A stretch of 64,000 nucleotides of DNA from Psettodes erumei (taxonomy: Eukaryota > Chordata > Actinopteri > Pleuronectiformes > Psettodidae): positions 682,001 to 746,000 of the forward strand of contig JAFBJZ010000411.1 in the NCBI GenBank assembly GCA_016785225.1, given 5' to 3'. Below the pieces are notes generated by a model, which searched no databases, was not told the origin of the DNA, and saw only the letters and a program-made list of their open reading frames with translations. The translations under genes and the position numbers were made by a program. Shown one piece after another: positions 35,301-49,600 of the stretch. The number at the start of each line of letters is the position of its first letter. The first letter of the stretch is position 1.

Positions 35301-38300
35301 GATAAGAAATAAGCCGTTTGATTTGGCAGGGGTGGATGGTGTGGGGGTGCAGGGCTCTTTGCAGTTCAGCTCATTTGGAACAGGGAGCTGTTATCTGCGT
35401 TGGTCTGCGCTGGAAGTAGGCGTTGTTAGGGTAATTGTACTCAAAAGTGTCCTTTTACTGTCATTTGGCAGCTTTAATCCTTTTTACTTTCGCTGGCTCT
35501 GTCAGCGTTGCCCACTGAAAACAGTTATCTTTGTGGAGCCACGTGTGAGCGCTGAGATTTTTGGAGATTTCTCTGAAGTAGGTTCAGTGGCTTTGTCTGA
35601 GCTCCCTTTTGGCGTCGTGCTCAGCTTTGGGCGTCCCATGACGACGACGCACGGTTCAGAGGCCTGCAAGAGAATTTCAAACAGGTCACCTTCTCGGGGA
35701 TGGGGCGGGGGAGACTGAGACATAATTGAGACTGTACACCACGCTCAGCCATCATGTGAGCCGCTACCCAAGGCGGACGTGAGGGAACACACGTAAAGGT
35801 GCCAGCAAAACCTCAGGCAGTCTCTTATATGGAATTATATATGTGGAATATAGAATTTCTAACATAGAAACAGTGTGTTTTTACATGACTGTGACTAGCC
35901 CATGTTATTTTGTGCACACAAACAGTGCTGTGTGCTCTACAAAGCCGATCCTCTGAGCTGCAAAGTACACCACATCAGAGGAGTACAAACTGATCTCCTG
36001 GGCAGTGCTGTGTGGGCTACTGAGCTCAAGAGAATCCAACATGCAGGCCAGCTCTGCTTTGTGCTGCCTGCTGCAACAATGGCCGTCATCTTTTCATGCA
36101 TTTGCTTGGGTGCATTTTGAGGACAAACTTCAAAGCAAAGTTTGGCTAGCATTTTTTTTTTCTGTTTGCAGACACTCACATAAATACAGTATGGGACATA
36201 ATCTTATGGAAGTTTGAGAGAAAATGACATTTTGTGACAACATCTGTTTGTGCTGTTCCTCACCAGATTTCTCGCAGTTGAAGAACTTTGCGGACCTCAT
36301 GTTACATTTTGGAGAATTAGTTTGCCACTTTTCCTGACTTTCATTGTTCCTAGCAAAACCTATGCAAACCTCATGACCTCATGACCGTTTGCATGATTTT
36401 GCAGGTCTGGTTCATATAACCACTTATCTCTTCAGGAGAACAGTTGTCCTCTCTTCCTTCTCTATGAGAAACTGCCAGTAAATAGAGCCAACAGTCAATT
36501 TGGTGCAGCGTAACTGCTAAACAGCTGTTGCAGTAAAAACTCATTACTTATTCTTCCCTTTTGTTCTTTGCCTGTAGATATAGTGTCTGTGTGTGTGACT
36601 CCAAGTCCCACAGATAACTTCTAAAAAAAGGTATAAATGTGAAGAAACACTATACTAGATTTCAAGGATGTCTCTTTTTATGTTTAATTTATTCTTGCTT
36701 TTCAGTATTTACAAGGATGGTTTCTTCCTGACTTACACTTGCAGTAAGGTTGCCCATTTACACTTCCAGCAGATATGGAGCCACATTAGTATTCTGGTCA
36801 CCTGGCAAATATTCCAATATTCACTCTTTGGTGCTATAAATAGCTTTGTAACAATATGCCCCTGATTTTAAATATGTATTATTTTTCAGGATGGCGCTGA
36901 ATAATTGACTCTGTAAAATGCCCTTGATGGTTGTCCTTCCTGCTGGCTGCTGTAAAACATACCATCTGTTTACAAAGTCAACCAAAACTCTTTGACCAAA
37001 AGACATTGTCATTTGTGCACTGTCTGATAAATCACATCAGTGTTAATATCTGCCAAGAGACTTGGGTGTCCTTTGACATTCCGATCTCACATTTGCATTG
37101 TGGCTATTGATGTTAGAGTACACTGAATGTCACATTCAGTTATTTCCTTTAGTTCAGGACATGTTTGAACTTTGCTTTTATATCTACACATGGTAAATTG
37201 TGATCATACCCAATAGCTTAACATCAGAAAGCTCCTACCCGGAATATCCAGCTTAGTTTAGTGTCAGGAAAGGAGCGAAACTAAAACTCTTGAGAGAATC
37301 ATTTCTAAAGCCCCCCAAATCCGTTTTCTTACGCAACAACTAACACATTTCAAAATGCTGTGCATATCCCAGCTTATGGTGTGTTCATTGCGATGTGCCA
37401 GAATACTGGGAGGAGAGCTGACACTCAGCCTCTGCCTTTTCATTTCCCCTCTGCCACTCGAGATATGAATACTGAGCTGGAGTCTTGTTTTGATATCTTT
37501 GAGCTGATTAAAAAAAAAAACATGTTTCTGACTGGTTGACTTGATGAAGTAAGGCTCAGCAGCCTTCTATCTATGATCACACTCTTCACAATGCACCAAG
37601 GCAGCACAGTCACACTAACACGCCTGTTGAAGTCCCTCACTTCCCTGAGTATCAGACATGTGACGCATGTCTCCCCTGCCTCTTTAGACTCCTGAGTGGC
37701 TAATATGGTGGTGCCCAGCGAGAGCCACTTGTCTGCAAAGGCCATACCTGCTCTGAGTGCTGTTTGCCGAGCACTTCACTGTGAAGGTCACCAGCAGGGG
37801 AATGGGGGTTTGAACATGTCAGCTGGGTTGCTGTGCTCTGAATACTTAGGAGCTCTGCTGGGAACATGTCAGCTCATGTGTCCATAAGTGAGGGTTACTG
37901 GTGAATTGTTGAATTGTTCTAGTTCCAGATCTATCTATCTATCTATGATTCAATGATTCTGTGCTGCAAGGAGGTTGTGCTTTGTAGCTGACTTGTATTT
38001 ACAAAAACACATTTAACACCAGCTTATTCAGCACCCGCAAAAATATCCATTATTTTCCGGAATCAGCGGTTTTATCCCTGCTCTGAGAGAAAAAGGAAAC
38101 ACCATGTTGATGCTGCTTCTGCTCATTTAGTCCAGTTGTTTGACAAGAGATCCACAATTTAAGCAGGTGACATGGCCTTGTGCCTGTGGCAGTGACCCAA
38201 TTTCTGTCATGTCAGGTTAATCAGCCAAACATTGTGTTTACAAAGATCTTGTACTACATAAATGAAGATAAATAAATCACTTCCTTTTAATTAGCCGATA

Positions 38301-40280
38301 ATGTCACCACTGATTGTACATTAGATGAATGGACGCAAAGCTAAGGGTTTTTGCTTCAGACAGTAAGGCTGCCTCAGTTTCCAGCAAAACTCTTGTTTTC
38401 CCAGAGGAAATGTAAAAAAAAGTCACAAATGACTTTTTTCTCTTCAGTTTTTTAAACAAAACAAGAGCAATCTGTTTTCATTTCTTTTCAGCTAGATTCA
38501 CTCACTTCTCATTTTGGCTGATTTAGAAACTGCCTTTAAAACCAGTCATGACTGCTGACCATAAATTCTCAACCCCCTTAGTAAACTATCAGTGGATCTA
38601 TCCAAATTCCCGTGGATGTATTGTGTCTTCTTAGCGTCCCTGCTCAGCTTAGTGCTACTGTTAGCTCAGCTTCTTCCTTTCATAGGCGTCATCCACCTGA
38701 TTCATTCCATGGCACAGTGAGCTCTGCCAAGCAGACACGCCACAGCGTTACACCAGTTGTGCTTGCTCAACTGCTTCTTTAGCAGTTTGTTTCACTGCAT
38801 TTGCTGGAGTATGTGCTAGACATTTTATTGCTGGGGCATGTGTCTACTTCAGCCTTAAGTTTTGAAGTCTGAATATCCCCCAATGAGGCAGGAAAGGGAT
38901 AACTTAGGCAACTGCCTGTGACACACTGCTGAGGCAGTATGTGTCATCAGGGTAGGTGCAGGGTAGTTTATAAAGGGGGGGGGTAAACCAAGAAAAGGAA
39001 GAAAAAACTCTCTGCCAAACAAACTGCAGGGGGGAAAATTAAACAGCTTCAATCAGTTGTGTTATTCTTTTAGCAAAACACCCCCCTTGCCACTGCTCTC
39101 CTGCATTGCTTATATAACTGGGGTCATTCTTATAAGAGGATTTCATTGTTTGGATAAACATTTCAACAGTGCATCATGTAACGTTACCCTTGCAGCTCTT
39201 TTTTTTTTTTTGTTTACAGTAGTTTGGATTCTAGGAATAACACTAAGAATCTGCTGCTAAGTTTGGAAATTCATGAAGGCATTTGTGTAATGCAGCTCTT
39301 GTCCCTCTGCTCCCCCAGGTTTTGCAATCCTCCAGGCCATCATGGAATCGGCTGTAGCCAATAACTGGCAGGTGACTGCTCGTTCGGTGGGGAACATCGT
39401 GGACCCCACGGAGTACAGGCGCATCATCGAGGAGATGGACCGCCGGCAGGAGAAGCGCTTTCTCGTCGACTGTGAGGTGGACAGGATCAACTCCATACTG
39501 GAGCAGGTACAGAGCCAAAACTCCATTATTAGTTTAGTCTGCTTTTCCCAAGAAAAATAACAAACTGGAAACACATCTTCCCTGCAATACAATTATTCAG
39601 CTTTATACCTCAGAGTGTTTCATATTTTACATATCATACATATATAACACTATCCACTCAAAACTTTTTGCCTCAGATGCTGTATTTACACATTGTTTTG
39701 TACTCTAAGCATGTGGAGGGCATCACGATTGCCACAGCATTCTCATTCTCATACATTGTTTGAGGTCAGCAGGGCGTAATTTGTGTGGAGGATTTAAACA
39801 GCCTTCTCATCCTTGCTTCCTAGCAGATCATCCGCTCATCGTTCATACTCACTGGTTGCTTGTGGCTTCATTCAACATTCAACATGTGTTCACTTTTCAC
39901 ATTTCATCATCAAATAAACATAGAGTAGCCAATGAAGCTTAACTGGGACCTTGCCTCAAGATAATTATTGCTCATTTGGAGGGGAAACTATGATGCATAT
40001 TTGGTCATATTTTGTCCAGTTAAGTGTATTGTTTTTCAAGGTTTGCATGGTTGAATAGAAACTAGTGATCTACTGCACTTGATTCAAGAGTAGATCTTGA
40101 TTTGGGTAGCTGAATTTTGACGTTATATTGTTTTACTGCTGCAGCACTTGGAAAATGCTTTGGAAGAGGCTGGGGTGGGTGGTTGAGCATACAAAGTGTG
40201 TGAATTTGACGCTGGAGCCGTACTCAGCTGCACAGCACAGTCGTGTGCTATTCAAACCGCCCACAAGTACTGTATAGTCT

Positions 40281-40343
<63 letters not shown>

Positions 40344-43300
40344 CTCATTCGAACCATTCATCCTGAGCACATCACAACCTTCTGTTCTTACCAGAGATAT
40401 GTGCGAAAAGGCTTTCACCCTCTACATAATGATCTTCATTATTGCCAGCCTTACAGATTTTACTCTGACCTTCACTGCAGATCTGTCTTCATTTCCTCTG
40501 ATGCAGTGGGGGGTATTTTTAGTGACAGCACAGAACATTTTCATTAGTTAAAAGAAGTTTGCTTTTCTCTGCCCTTCACGTTGATACAGATGGTTTCTTC
40601 AAATGCTTTGGATTCAACTTGTCCAATCAGATAATGGTGATCGCTCCATTGTCACGTCAGGCTGGACATAATCTCTTTACTGTGGCAGACTAATGTGAAT
40701 AGTGGCCTCTTAGGCAGCATCCGTCAGAAAAGTGTCTCTCCAGCTGCTTGAGAGCGGCAAGACATGCCTGCGTCTCTAGAGAACGACTCCTTTCAAAAGC
40801 TGTGACATCAACACTTGCTTTAATGTAATATCAGCTCCTGGTGTAAGTAGGACACACTGTCCCATAACAGCAACAACAATGAACCTACTATAAATAGCCT
40901 ACCCTCCTAGCCTGAGGGAAGATCTCTCACAAAGTCAGGAGTGAGCAAACACAACAAGATCACTCAGGCAATAAGGAAGCAAACATTCTAGACGTGATTT
41001 ATTTTTTCAGCAGTGTTTAGGATTGGGCCTCATGAACAATAATCATCAAAAAAATAATCATTACATTTGCTTGACAGGCTATTATGTCTACTCAGTGCAT
41101 TATTAATTAATTTGTATGCGAACATCTATCACTTAATTTGTCCCACTTCCTTTTGTTAACAGGCTGGTTTCAGCTGTAACAGGCATTATTTGTTGATAAA
41201 TGTGCTGTGGGATTTTCTTCCTCCCCTGCTGGCTCTCTTACCACCTTTAAAGATATCTGTCTGCTCATCTCTTCAAGTAAAATAAAGATGGAGCGATAAA
41301 CACCTCTAAGGCTTCTCATCAATAATAGAAGCGAGTTGGATTTATAATCACCACCAGAGAGGACCCATCACCTCCAGCCTCCTCCTGCTCAGTGGACAGA
41401 TGGAGAAAGAGTTCCCGAGAGAAAAGAGAAGACCGGAGAGGCAGAGAGCTTGTGGCAATTGAGCCATGTAGTCTGAGCCTCCTTGTCTGCTGCTGTCGGG
41501 GGAAATTGGAGAAGTGCTGAACACCCAGAGGTGCACTGGAATTCCACACCCAGTGAGTGTAGGACAGTAAAACAAGATGCGGTAATGGGATTAGTCAGAT
41601 TACTTCTAGGGTGGATGTTATTTAATCCTTTATGTGAACTATTGTTTTGTCTGTTGCTTTTCACTGGCAATGGCTTCATCAGCAAGACATAAAAAATGTT
41701 TTCTGTAGCATATATATTTTATCCGAGGGGTTGATTTTTCTCTTAGCAAGTTTTGTTTTCACCTGGCGCTGAAGCACTGGGCACATTGAAATTCTAACCT
41801 GTCACACTATAGGATCAGAGGAGTATCAGAGGATCGCTAAAATCATTAGGATTCATACTCCAGGGACATTGAATGTGTACTAAATTTCATTGCAATCCAA
41901 TCCATAGTTGTTGAGCCCTAGAGCCAAGCTGACCTCCAAGTGGTAAGATTAGTTTTACCATACTGTGTTTGCAGCCTCTAACATGAATGTTTTAAAGTTA
42001 AGTTGTGGTGCTTTTGGCCATGAGAAGCACTGTAGAGCAATGTGTTTCAAGAAGGGGGGGTCCTTATAAAGCCATAATAATTAATCTACAATCAGTCAAG
42101 ATAGAATATACAAACGCTAATTTGAAAAAAAGTAAAAGTAATCAGAGAGGTAGGACCAGAGCCTTGGCAGGAATAAGAGCTGACTCTGGCCCTTCCTATA
42201 GAGAGCCACAGAGTTCCCAGTCAAGTCCAGTTTGTGTTTCATGTTCTAGCAACATATGCATAAGGATGTAAGTATTTATCTGTGTAGTACTTGATTCAGC
42301 AGCTCGGACTTTAGCGCCCTACAAATAAACCACAACAACAACAAGAGCACTATGTGCTTACGCCTTCATTTCCTTCTGCTTAACATCGACTACAAAAGAA
42401 AAACATGGCTTCTGAAAAAGAAAAAAAAAGTGACTGTAATAGAGGACTTTTTTTATACAGCCTTTTTTGTAGCCTGGGCATCTAAAGGAGACCCAAGAGA
42501 AGTCTAAGTTAAAAGCAACCCAGAAGAAAAACAACATCAAACATGCACAAGCAGGAGAGCTGGCAGCTGCAACAAGAATAGTGAGAACATTACAGCTTCA
42601 TACATATCTTTTATTTGGCCAAAATTGGCATTCAATTCAAGACTGCATTAAGTTAAGAAGAGTGTAGCGGATTTACTTTAAAGGAATGGGTCAGTGACTG
42701 AAACGATCAGACTGTTCACAGTCCCATGAACAAGACTATTAAAAAAATAAACCACGTAACTGTTCATATTTTATAGAGTTAATTCAATAGATGATAATGA
42801 TAACTGAAGTTTTATCATTATCATCATAATCAGAGTTTCCTTCCATTCAAGGTCTCAGCTTTGTAGGTAGGTAAATCCCTGCTTATGCTTTGCTCTTATT
42901 CAAGTAGAATGAAAATGATCAGTTGACTGGTGTAAAGTGACAGTTATTAACCTCACGATACCCGTTCTAGCTCTGAGGAAGGCAAATGCCAGTGACAAAT
43001 CACTGTAACAAACAGAAGTCTCCGTCAGTGGGAAGAGAGTCAAATCCTCTCGAAGGCACTTGGGCAGACATCCAGCTCTGCACAGGACTGTGGCTCCAGT
43101 TTGCTTAATTAGAGTCTATTCCCGCAGGAATATTTAGGCTGATCATCCTACAGCTCCGCCCCGGCTCGAGCTGGCTTCAAACGTCCTGCTCATCCAGACA
43201 GGCAGGCAGCAGGAGCCCTGAGGATGGACAAATAAAGATAATTGAGACCTGAGACAACTGCTCTCCTCCTTTCTCTCTCTGTGTTGAGGAATTCCAACTT

Positions 43301-46300
43301 TTCTCCTCCACAGCACAGAGAAATTTCTGATTACATCCTCAACAAAGACATGAATACTAATGTGTAGATGCAGCAGGAGTCGGTATACTGGGTTTATTTG
43401 TCTGTTAGCTGTGATTCATTTGATTGCAAAGCAGTAGCCTCGGGTTATAAGTCTCCCAGCGTCGCACTCGCGCAAGCGCACATAAGGTTTGAAACAATTT
43501 CACCTGATGGAGGTGGCAGGACTTTGAGAAAGCATGGGAGAGGAGAATATCAGAAAGCAAGAACTCTCAACTTTATTTGGTTAAGCATAACGACATCAAC
43601 TCTCGCATCTCTCACACCCAATGACATGAGCCTTGGAGCTGACAGCGTCATGACATGGTACTCTGGAATGAGCTAAAGAAGAAGTTGCGTCTGCAAACTT
43701 TTGAAGTTGTTTTAATCAGATTTGACCAGTGATTCTATGCATGCAGTTTTCATGTCCCAGTATTCATTGAAAGTTCAATTATTCCCCATTCATTTAGATA
43801 AGGTCTTGTTAGCTCAAAATAACTGTCCATGGTGTTGCCAAGATGGCTGCCAAGTGGCGAGACGTACCTGTAAGGACTTTGATTCAACCTTCTCCTCAAA
43901 TCCACAGTGCTTTGGGTTGTTGCCAGATGAAGACAGTAACTGTAGAAAGCAACTGACAGGGCATGGCACCTAGACTATCATTTCCATTCAATGAGCATTA
44001 AAAATGTAGAAGCTAGTCAGTATAATCAATACCACAGGTTCGCTCTCACAGGTCTCTGAGCTGTTTGAAGAGCCTGTGTTATGAGAAATGGATTTTGACA
44101 GAGAGGAATAAAGTGTTGTTCCTTCAGTGATGGCAGTGCCTGACCTCCCTTGGGTTCATGGTGGCTTCACATATTCACAAAAAAACAACAATAACAAGAA
44201 AACAATTATCCCAGGGGACCATGAAAGTGGAGCATCAGGATCCCAAAAATATTCAATATGCACAGATGCCAACAAAGGAGGAAGAAACCCCATAGCAAAT
44301 CAAATGACAAGATCCTTTACTGGAACATGTTCTGTGCTCATTGAGTGACACATGAAAAAATATCGAGATAAGACTAAAAATGTCACTGTAAACAGAATCT
44401 GGAGAACACAAGAGCTCATAACACACAAAGAACTGTGGAAGTTTAATGAAATCTTTAAATCCTTAAATCATGACCATATTATCTTGTTATATCTGTGTTG
44501 TACTGGTAATTCTGATATAATTCCATCATTTAATTTTAAAATGATTATATCAGAATGATGTTGTCGACATTTTAAGACATTTATAATGAAAGCACAGGGA
44601 CTTATTTGTTAAATCCAGTTTGGTACTACAAATATTGCTAATCAGAGTAACTGTGTGGATTGCTCAGATCACTGGGGGCATTGTTTCTCCTGATCTAGTT
44701 GTACAAAGACTGCTTTGCATTGCATTTGTTATTTATATTTGAAGGTTGGTTATATTTTATTCTATTTGAGCTTCTTTAGAAATGTTATATCATTTCATTT
44801 TAAAAAACTAAAGCTATAAATTGTATTTGACGTGGATCAATTACATCAAATTAGAAAATGTAAAATAAATTTTAAATTACCATCATGCAAAGTAAGCCAA
44901 TTTGAATTCCGCTTAAAAAATAATTTGTTGGAAACTGAATATTTATTTTTGTCATTTCATAGTTTCATTATTCATGATTCTCATTATGCCAATCAGAGGT
45001 TGTACAATTGCATTCGTGAAAATGAAAAAACAAGCATCACTCCATTTTTTGATTTACCCACCAGGGGTCTCAACTGTGGCTGTCAGAGTCTGTGCTGGCT
45101 GCCAACTCCATGCAGCTGTCAGGGGATTTTCTTTTTTTTTGTTTCCTTCTTTCATGCAAGTCAAAAAATATTTTCAACTTGCTTTGAAAAGAAATACTTG
45201 ACACAAAAGCCAAGTAGGTAAATCTATCAACCAAATGTGGCTTTATATGAATTCCCTAATTTCAGGAATAAAATGTTTGAAATATTTGAATCGTGACTGC
45301 AGAGGCTTGTAGCATTTTAACACTGTGCAGCTGCCTTCAGAGTATTTTGCATTCAGTGTAACTTTTACTTTTCCCTTTTAGTCTCCAGTAGACAGCCAAA
45401 CAAAATAGAAACACTCCCCCATTATTAGCCAAAGTAAGCTGTAAATGTTTACAGTTGATTATTCCCTAACTGCTAAATGAGTTTTCAGTTAGGAACAGCA
45501 GCTGAGGTGTCAGTTTGTGATGCTCATATGGAAGTGTGAGGACTTTCTGCCTGAGTGTGCTGCTCACAAACAGGAGGTGTAGCCAGTCACTCCAGGCACT
45601 GCAGCTTCATTAGGTGCCTGCTGTGTTGTTGCGGTTGGGTCACTGTGGCTCCCTCTCACATGGGCGAATAGCAAGATGAAAAGCCTTTGAGACAATTTGG
45701 AAGACAATAAGCGAAACAGCTTCCAGGAGTTTTTGCTCATGAGGAAGAAGCTCAGGGTGTGGGGCTCTCGGAGTCGGCCGGTGCAGGTGCGAAATGTCGA
45801 AGTCGGTGGAATTACTTTGCATTTACGAGGAAGGTAATTGGATTTATTGGTGAAATTTGCTCAAAGCGTATAAGCCGGTCAGAGGGCCAACCTTGGAGCA
45901 TCAAGGACATTCTCTCTCTCCAGAGACAATTATAAGACTTTGAGGCAGGACAGAGACAAAAGGTTTTTAGGTGCACAGGTGTATAAATATAAATAAAGGC
46001 ACAGGCATGAGGGTGTATGCAAAGAGATAAAGAGAGACTGAGCCTGAAGAGTCAAATCACTTCACGTCAGACCCAAAAGAAAAATGTCAGTGAGAATGAG
46101 ACCACAAGGATTCTCTCTAATGTGTATTTGAGTTCTTTATGAATGCATGATATCACTTCCACTCTGGATGTTTGTTGTCACTTTTTTAGATGATTTTAGT
46201 GTATACTGAGTATACTTATCAAAACTGTGGGCGAGTGTAGCAAGTGAAAAGACAGGGGGGGAAAATAACAACTCTCCGCCCCCACAGTATCTTTTTGAAG

Positions 46301-46365
46301 CTCCGTACTCTGCAGTAGAGAATTCGATTCGAGGCGGATATGGAGAGAGAAAGTAAGTGAAAGAT

Positions 46366-46406
<41 letters not shown>

Positions 46407-46565
46407 CTTGGCCATTGAAGAAGTTTAAAAGAAATCAGCGAGTGCAGTGCTCTCTGTGTCTGCTGGCTCAGACAGGTGCCGAACAATGTTTTGGGTTTAA
46501 TTAAGTCTCTTGTGCGACTGAGACAAGCAGGAGCAGGAAGAGGCAGACTGCAGAGCGCAGGCAGC

Positions 46566-46605
<40 letters not shown>

Positions 46606-49600
46606 TTTGTCAGTGCCTTGACCTTATTTCACATGTTGAAGTTAATGGAAAGGAACAAGCACTGTCATCACAGCTTCTCCCCACTCTTTCTGTGCGTGTG
46701 TGTGCGTCATACAAAAACACACAAATGTACAAATGTGCCCACACTCTCCCTCTTGCCCTCGCAAATGTAGCTTTAAAATGTCTTTTTTTCTCTCTTTCTC
46801 TCCACCAACTGCTCTGCGTGTGTTATGAAATTGAAGGTCTTCATCATTTCTGAATCTCAGCCTCTGTAACTGTTCTCAGTGTTGTGAGACATATATGTTT
46901 GACTCACTGCATGTCTCCCTCCCGCGTCTTGTAGGTGGTGACCTCGGGAAAAAACAGCAGAGGATACCACTATATCCTCGCCAACTTGGTGAGAGCTCCT
47001 AACATGAAATAATTCAACACAACACGGTTTCCAAAAAGGAAATGCAGGACACCACAGTGCAGTGTGATGCAATGCAGTGCAAAGAAACACAACATAGAAA
47101 GGCATTATACAGTCAAAATGACCTCTCTCAACATGAACAACACATGATAGATTTACAACTGACCTCAGCCATTAAAACAGAGCTAAGACATGCGCTTGTG
47201 ATGGACAAGCTCAAGTAGTTGTAAATGTTCTTATTTTTTCACACTACCAGCCAGTTTTGCTCTTTGCTCTCAGGGTTTTTCCAACATGAGTCTGGACAGG
47301 GTCTTTTCTGGTGGAGCCAACATCACAGGCTTCCAGATCATCAACCCAGACAGCCCCATCGTCCAGCAGTTCCTCCAGCGCTGGGAGCGCCTGGATGAAA
47401 GAGAATTTCCAGAGGCCAAAAACACTCCACTGAAGGTCAGTGAGGCATAGTCCCGATGTTGCAGCTACATTTCATTTAACATCTTCAAAGATTCTTTTTT
47501 TCTCTCTTCCCCCCTTTTTTTCTCCTTCCAAGTAATAACTCTGCTGAAACCAGAGAAGATACTTCAGTCTGAATCATTTCACAGAGAAGTTGCTGAAATA
47601 ACTTGCTTGTCCTTGAGTAGAGGTGACACTCATCCTCGGACAATTTTTATGTAAATCACATTGCAAGGCTTTGATTTTCCTACTTTACACATTAGTAGCA
47701 CTGCGCTCTGTGTATACCAAGTGCTGCTGCGGAAATAATAACCTCGCTGTGACTGCGGTATTATGTTGTGTCTGCATGACATCACTGGTGCGTCACGGGG
47801 GTTTCTTGTGGCCTTTCTCTCAGTATACATCAGCACTGACTCACGATGCCATCCTCGTGATCGCGGAGGCCTTCCGGTACCTTCGGCGGCAGCGAGTGGA
47901 CGTGTCTCGTAGGGGGAGCGCAGGCGACTGCCTCGCCAACCCTGCCGTTCCCTGGAGCCAAGGCATCGACATAGAGAGAGCCCTCAAAATGGTAAGAATG
48001 AGTGCGCTTGCTGTCTTTGTAAACATCAACGATTTTTATTTTTATTATTTATTATTTGCCCTGTGGGGGAATCTTTGCTTTATCTCACCATTCCCTCTAT
48101 TGTGCTTCAAAAGTTATTGATTTTACCTTTGTGGTATCTAACTGCCATCATAATTTTTTCTTCTTTTCCTTGTCCTTCTTTCATCTCTCAATCTTGAAAG
48201 ATCACTAGACACTAAGCCACAAAGCAAGGCCCACAAATATAGCCATTTCTAACCATTATTAACCAGCAACATATTTGATTACATATATCATATTAAATAT
48301 ATTTAAATCCATTCCATTCCTTATTGCAATATGAGAAAATTAACAATTTAGTGATGAGTGAACTGCTTCTTATTCCCAGTCAATCCTCGAATCTTTTCTT
48401 GCAAATAGTGAAAGCGACATTTCCCTTGCTTTAAAGAGTGCAGTTTTATAGACTTGTTCTCTCCACATATTGATTTGACCTTTAGTCCAAACCTGCCTGT
48501 CACTTCACTTGCCTCTCAAATAGACTTGGAATATAAAATGCTATTGGAAATACATATTAAAAACTGTCATTAAACAGTTGCATATTTTCATGTGGAGTTT
48601 GCTGACTTGCTGTATGTAAGAAACAGGTGTCATCTTTCTTTCCTTGGTGCCTGGCAGGTCCAAGTTCAAGGTATGACGGGAAATATCCAGTTTGACACAT
48701 TTGGTCGGCGATCTAATTACACAATAGATGTATACGAGATGAAGTCAGGAGGCCCCAGGAAGGTAAGTAAGCAAAAAGCCGTGTAAATGTCTGTTATAAT
48801 TAGATTATATGTGCAACTACTCTTTGCTAGCCTATGGAGCCAATGAAATATATTTATATATATTATATAAGTGCTGTAGGTCAATAAATACAGGCAAATT
48901 TCAAGGAGCTTTGTTATTTGGATTTTAATTTCTCTTGGCATGTCGTCAGTATGAGTTATATTTGATTCTGATTCGGACGGCATGTGCCAGTAGGCCAGTC
49001 TTGCAAAGCCAGCCCAAATCATGTGAGCACACATTCCCTTTGAGATTTTAATCTGGAAAGAAAAATAACACTGAGAACCAACAGAGCCCTGCAGATAGAA
49101 GTTCGACCAATCAAACAGTGGAGACACAAAAAGAGGCATCACTCTGCTGCGGAAAGGCCCACGCTTTGCCACCCACTTATTCACACAGATTACAGTCAAT
49201 AGTATAGAGGCACTCTTCTGTATGCTCTGCCACTATTTCCAAATTGAAGATCTGATGCTAAAACCACTGACAACCCAGTGAGTGGTCCATTTGTCCAATC
49301 AGCTGCCTGATATGTTTTATGTTGGTGCCACAGTAAGGCCCAAAGCTGTCAGTCACTTGGAATAACAACACAGCAGTGGCAGGCAACACCAGGGAAAGTG
49401 AAGCTTGTGGGCCAAATCTTAACACAATTATGATATTTTGTATTTATGTTTTTCATATTTAAATGTGACTTCAGATTTCAGCATCTTCCTCATGGAAATC
49501 CCTTGATAAAAGTTTAAGACCATCAGTCTCTCCATTGATAGCCTCTATAATGATGCAGTGAGGTGGGTTAGCAGCCCCTGTGAGACATGTTTTACAGCTA

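Larger units (their letters stand above)
30297..39318. other. gria3 intron 3 (9.0 kb)
   Basis: Holds a G-tract near 31094, a GA run at 32770-32799, an ATC-type repeat at 34377-34410, an ATCT run at 37928-37946 and a G-tract near 38977. An open frame at 35323-35718 is not protein-like. No exon or nested gene is seen. Confidence 0.75.
39507..46934. other. gria3 intron 4 (7.4 kb)
   Basis: Contains a compound GT/GA repeat at 40283-40343, a reverse-oriented copy of the repeat family of 13.7 kb at 41819-41916, and GA runs at 46372-46405 and 46571-46601. Positions 43060-43340 are less AT-rich and could be conserved non-coding DNA, but this cannot be judged from one genome. Confidence 0.75.

Noticed and set aside
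35323..35718. 131-codon open frame in gria3 intron 3
   Set aside because: Starts at TTG rather than ATG, with no recognisable domain. Length is explained by locally GC-richer sequence.
47623..48120. 165-codon open frame
   Set aside because: It is the real gria3 exon 7 (47824-47991) read through both flanking introns, not a separate gene.
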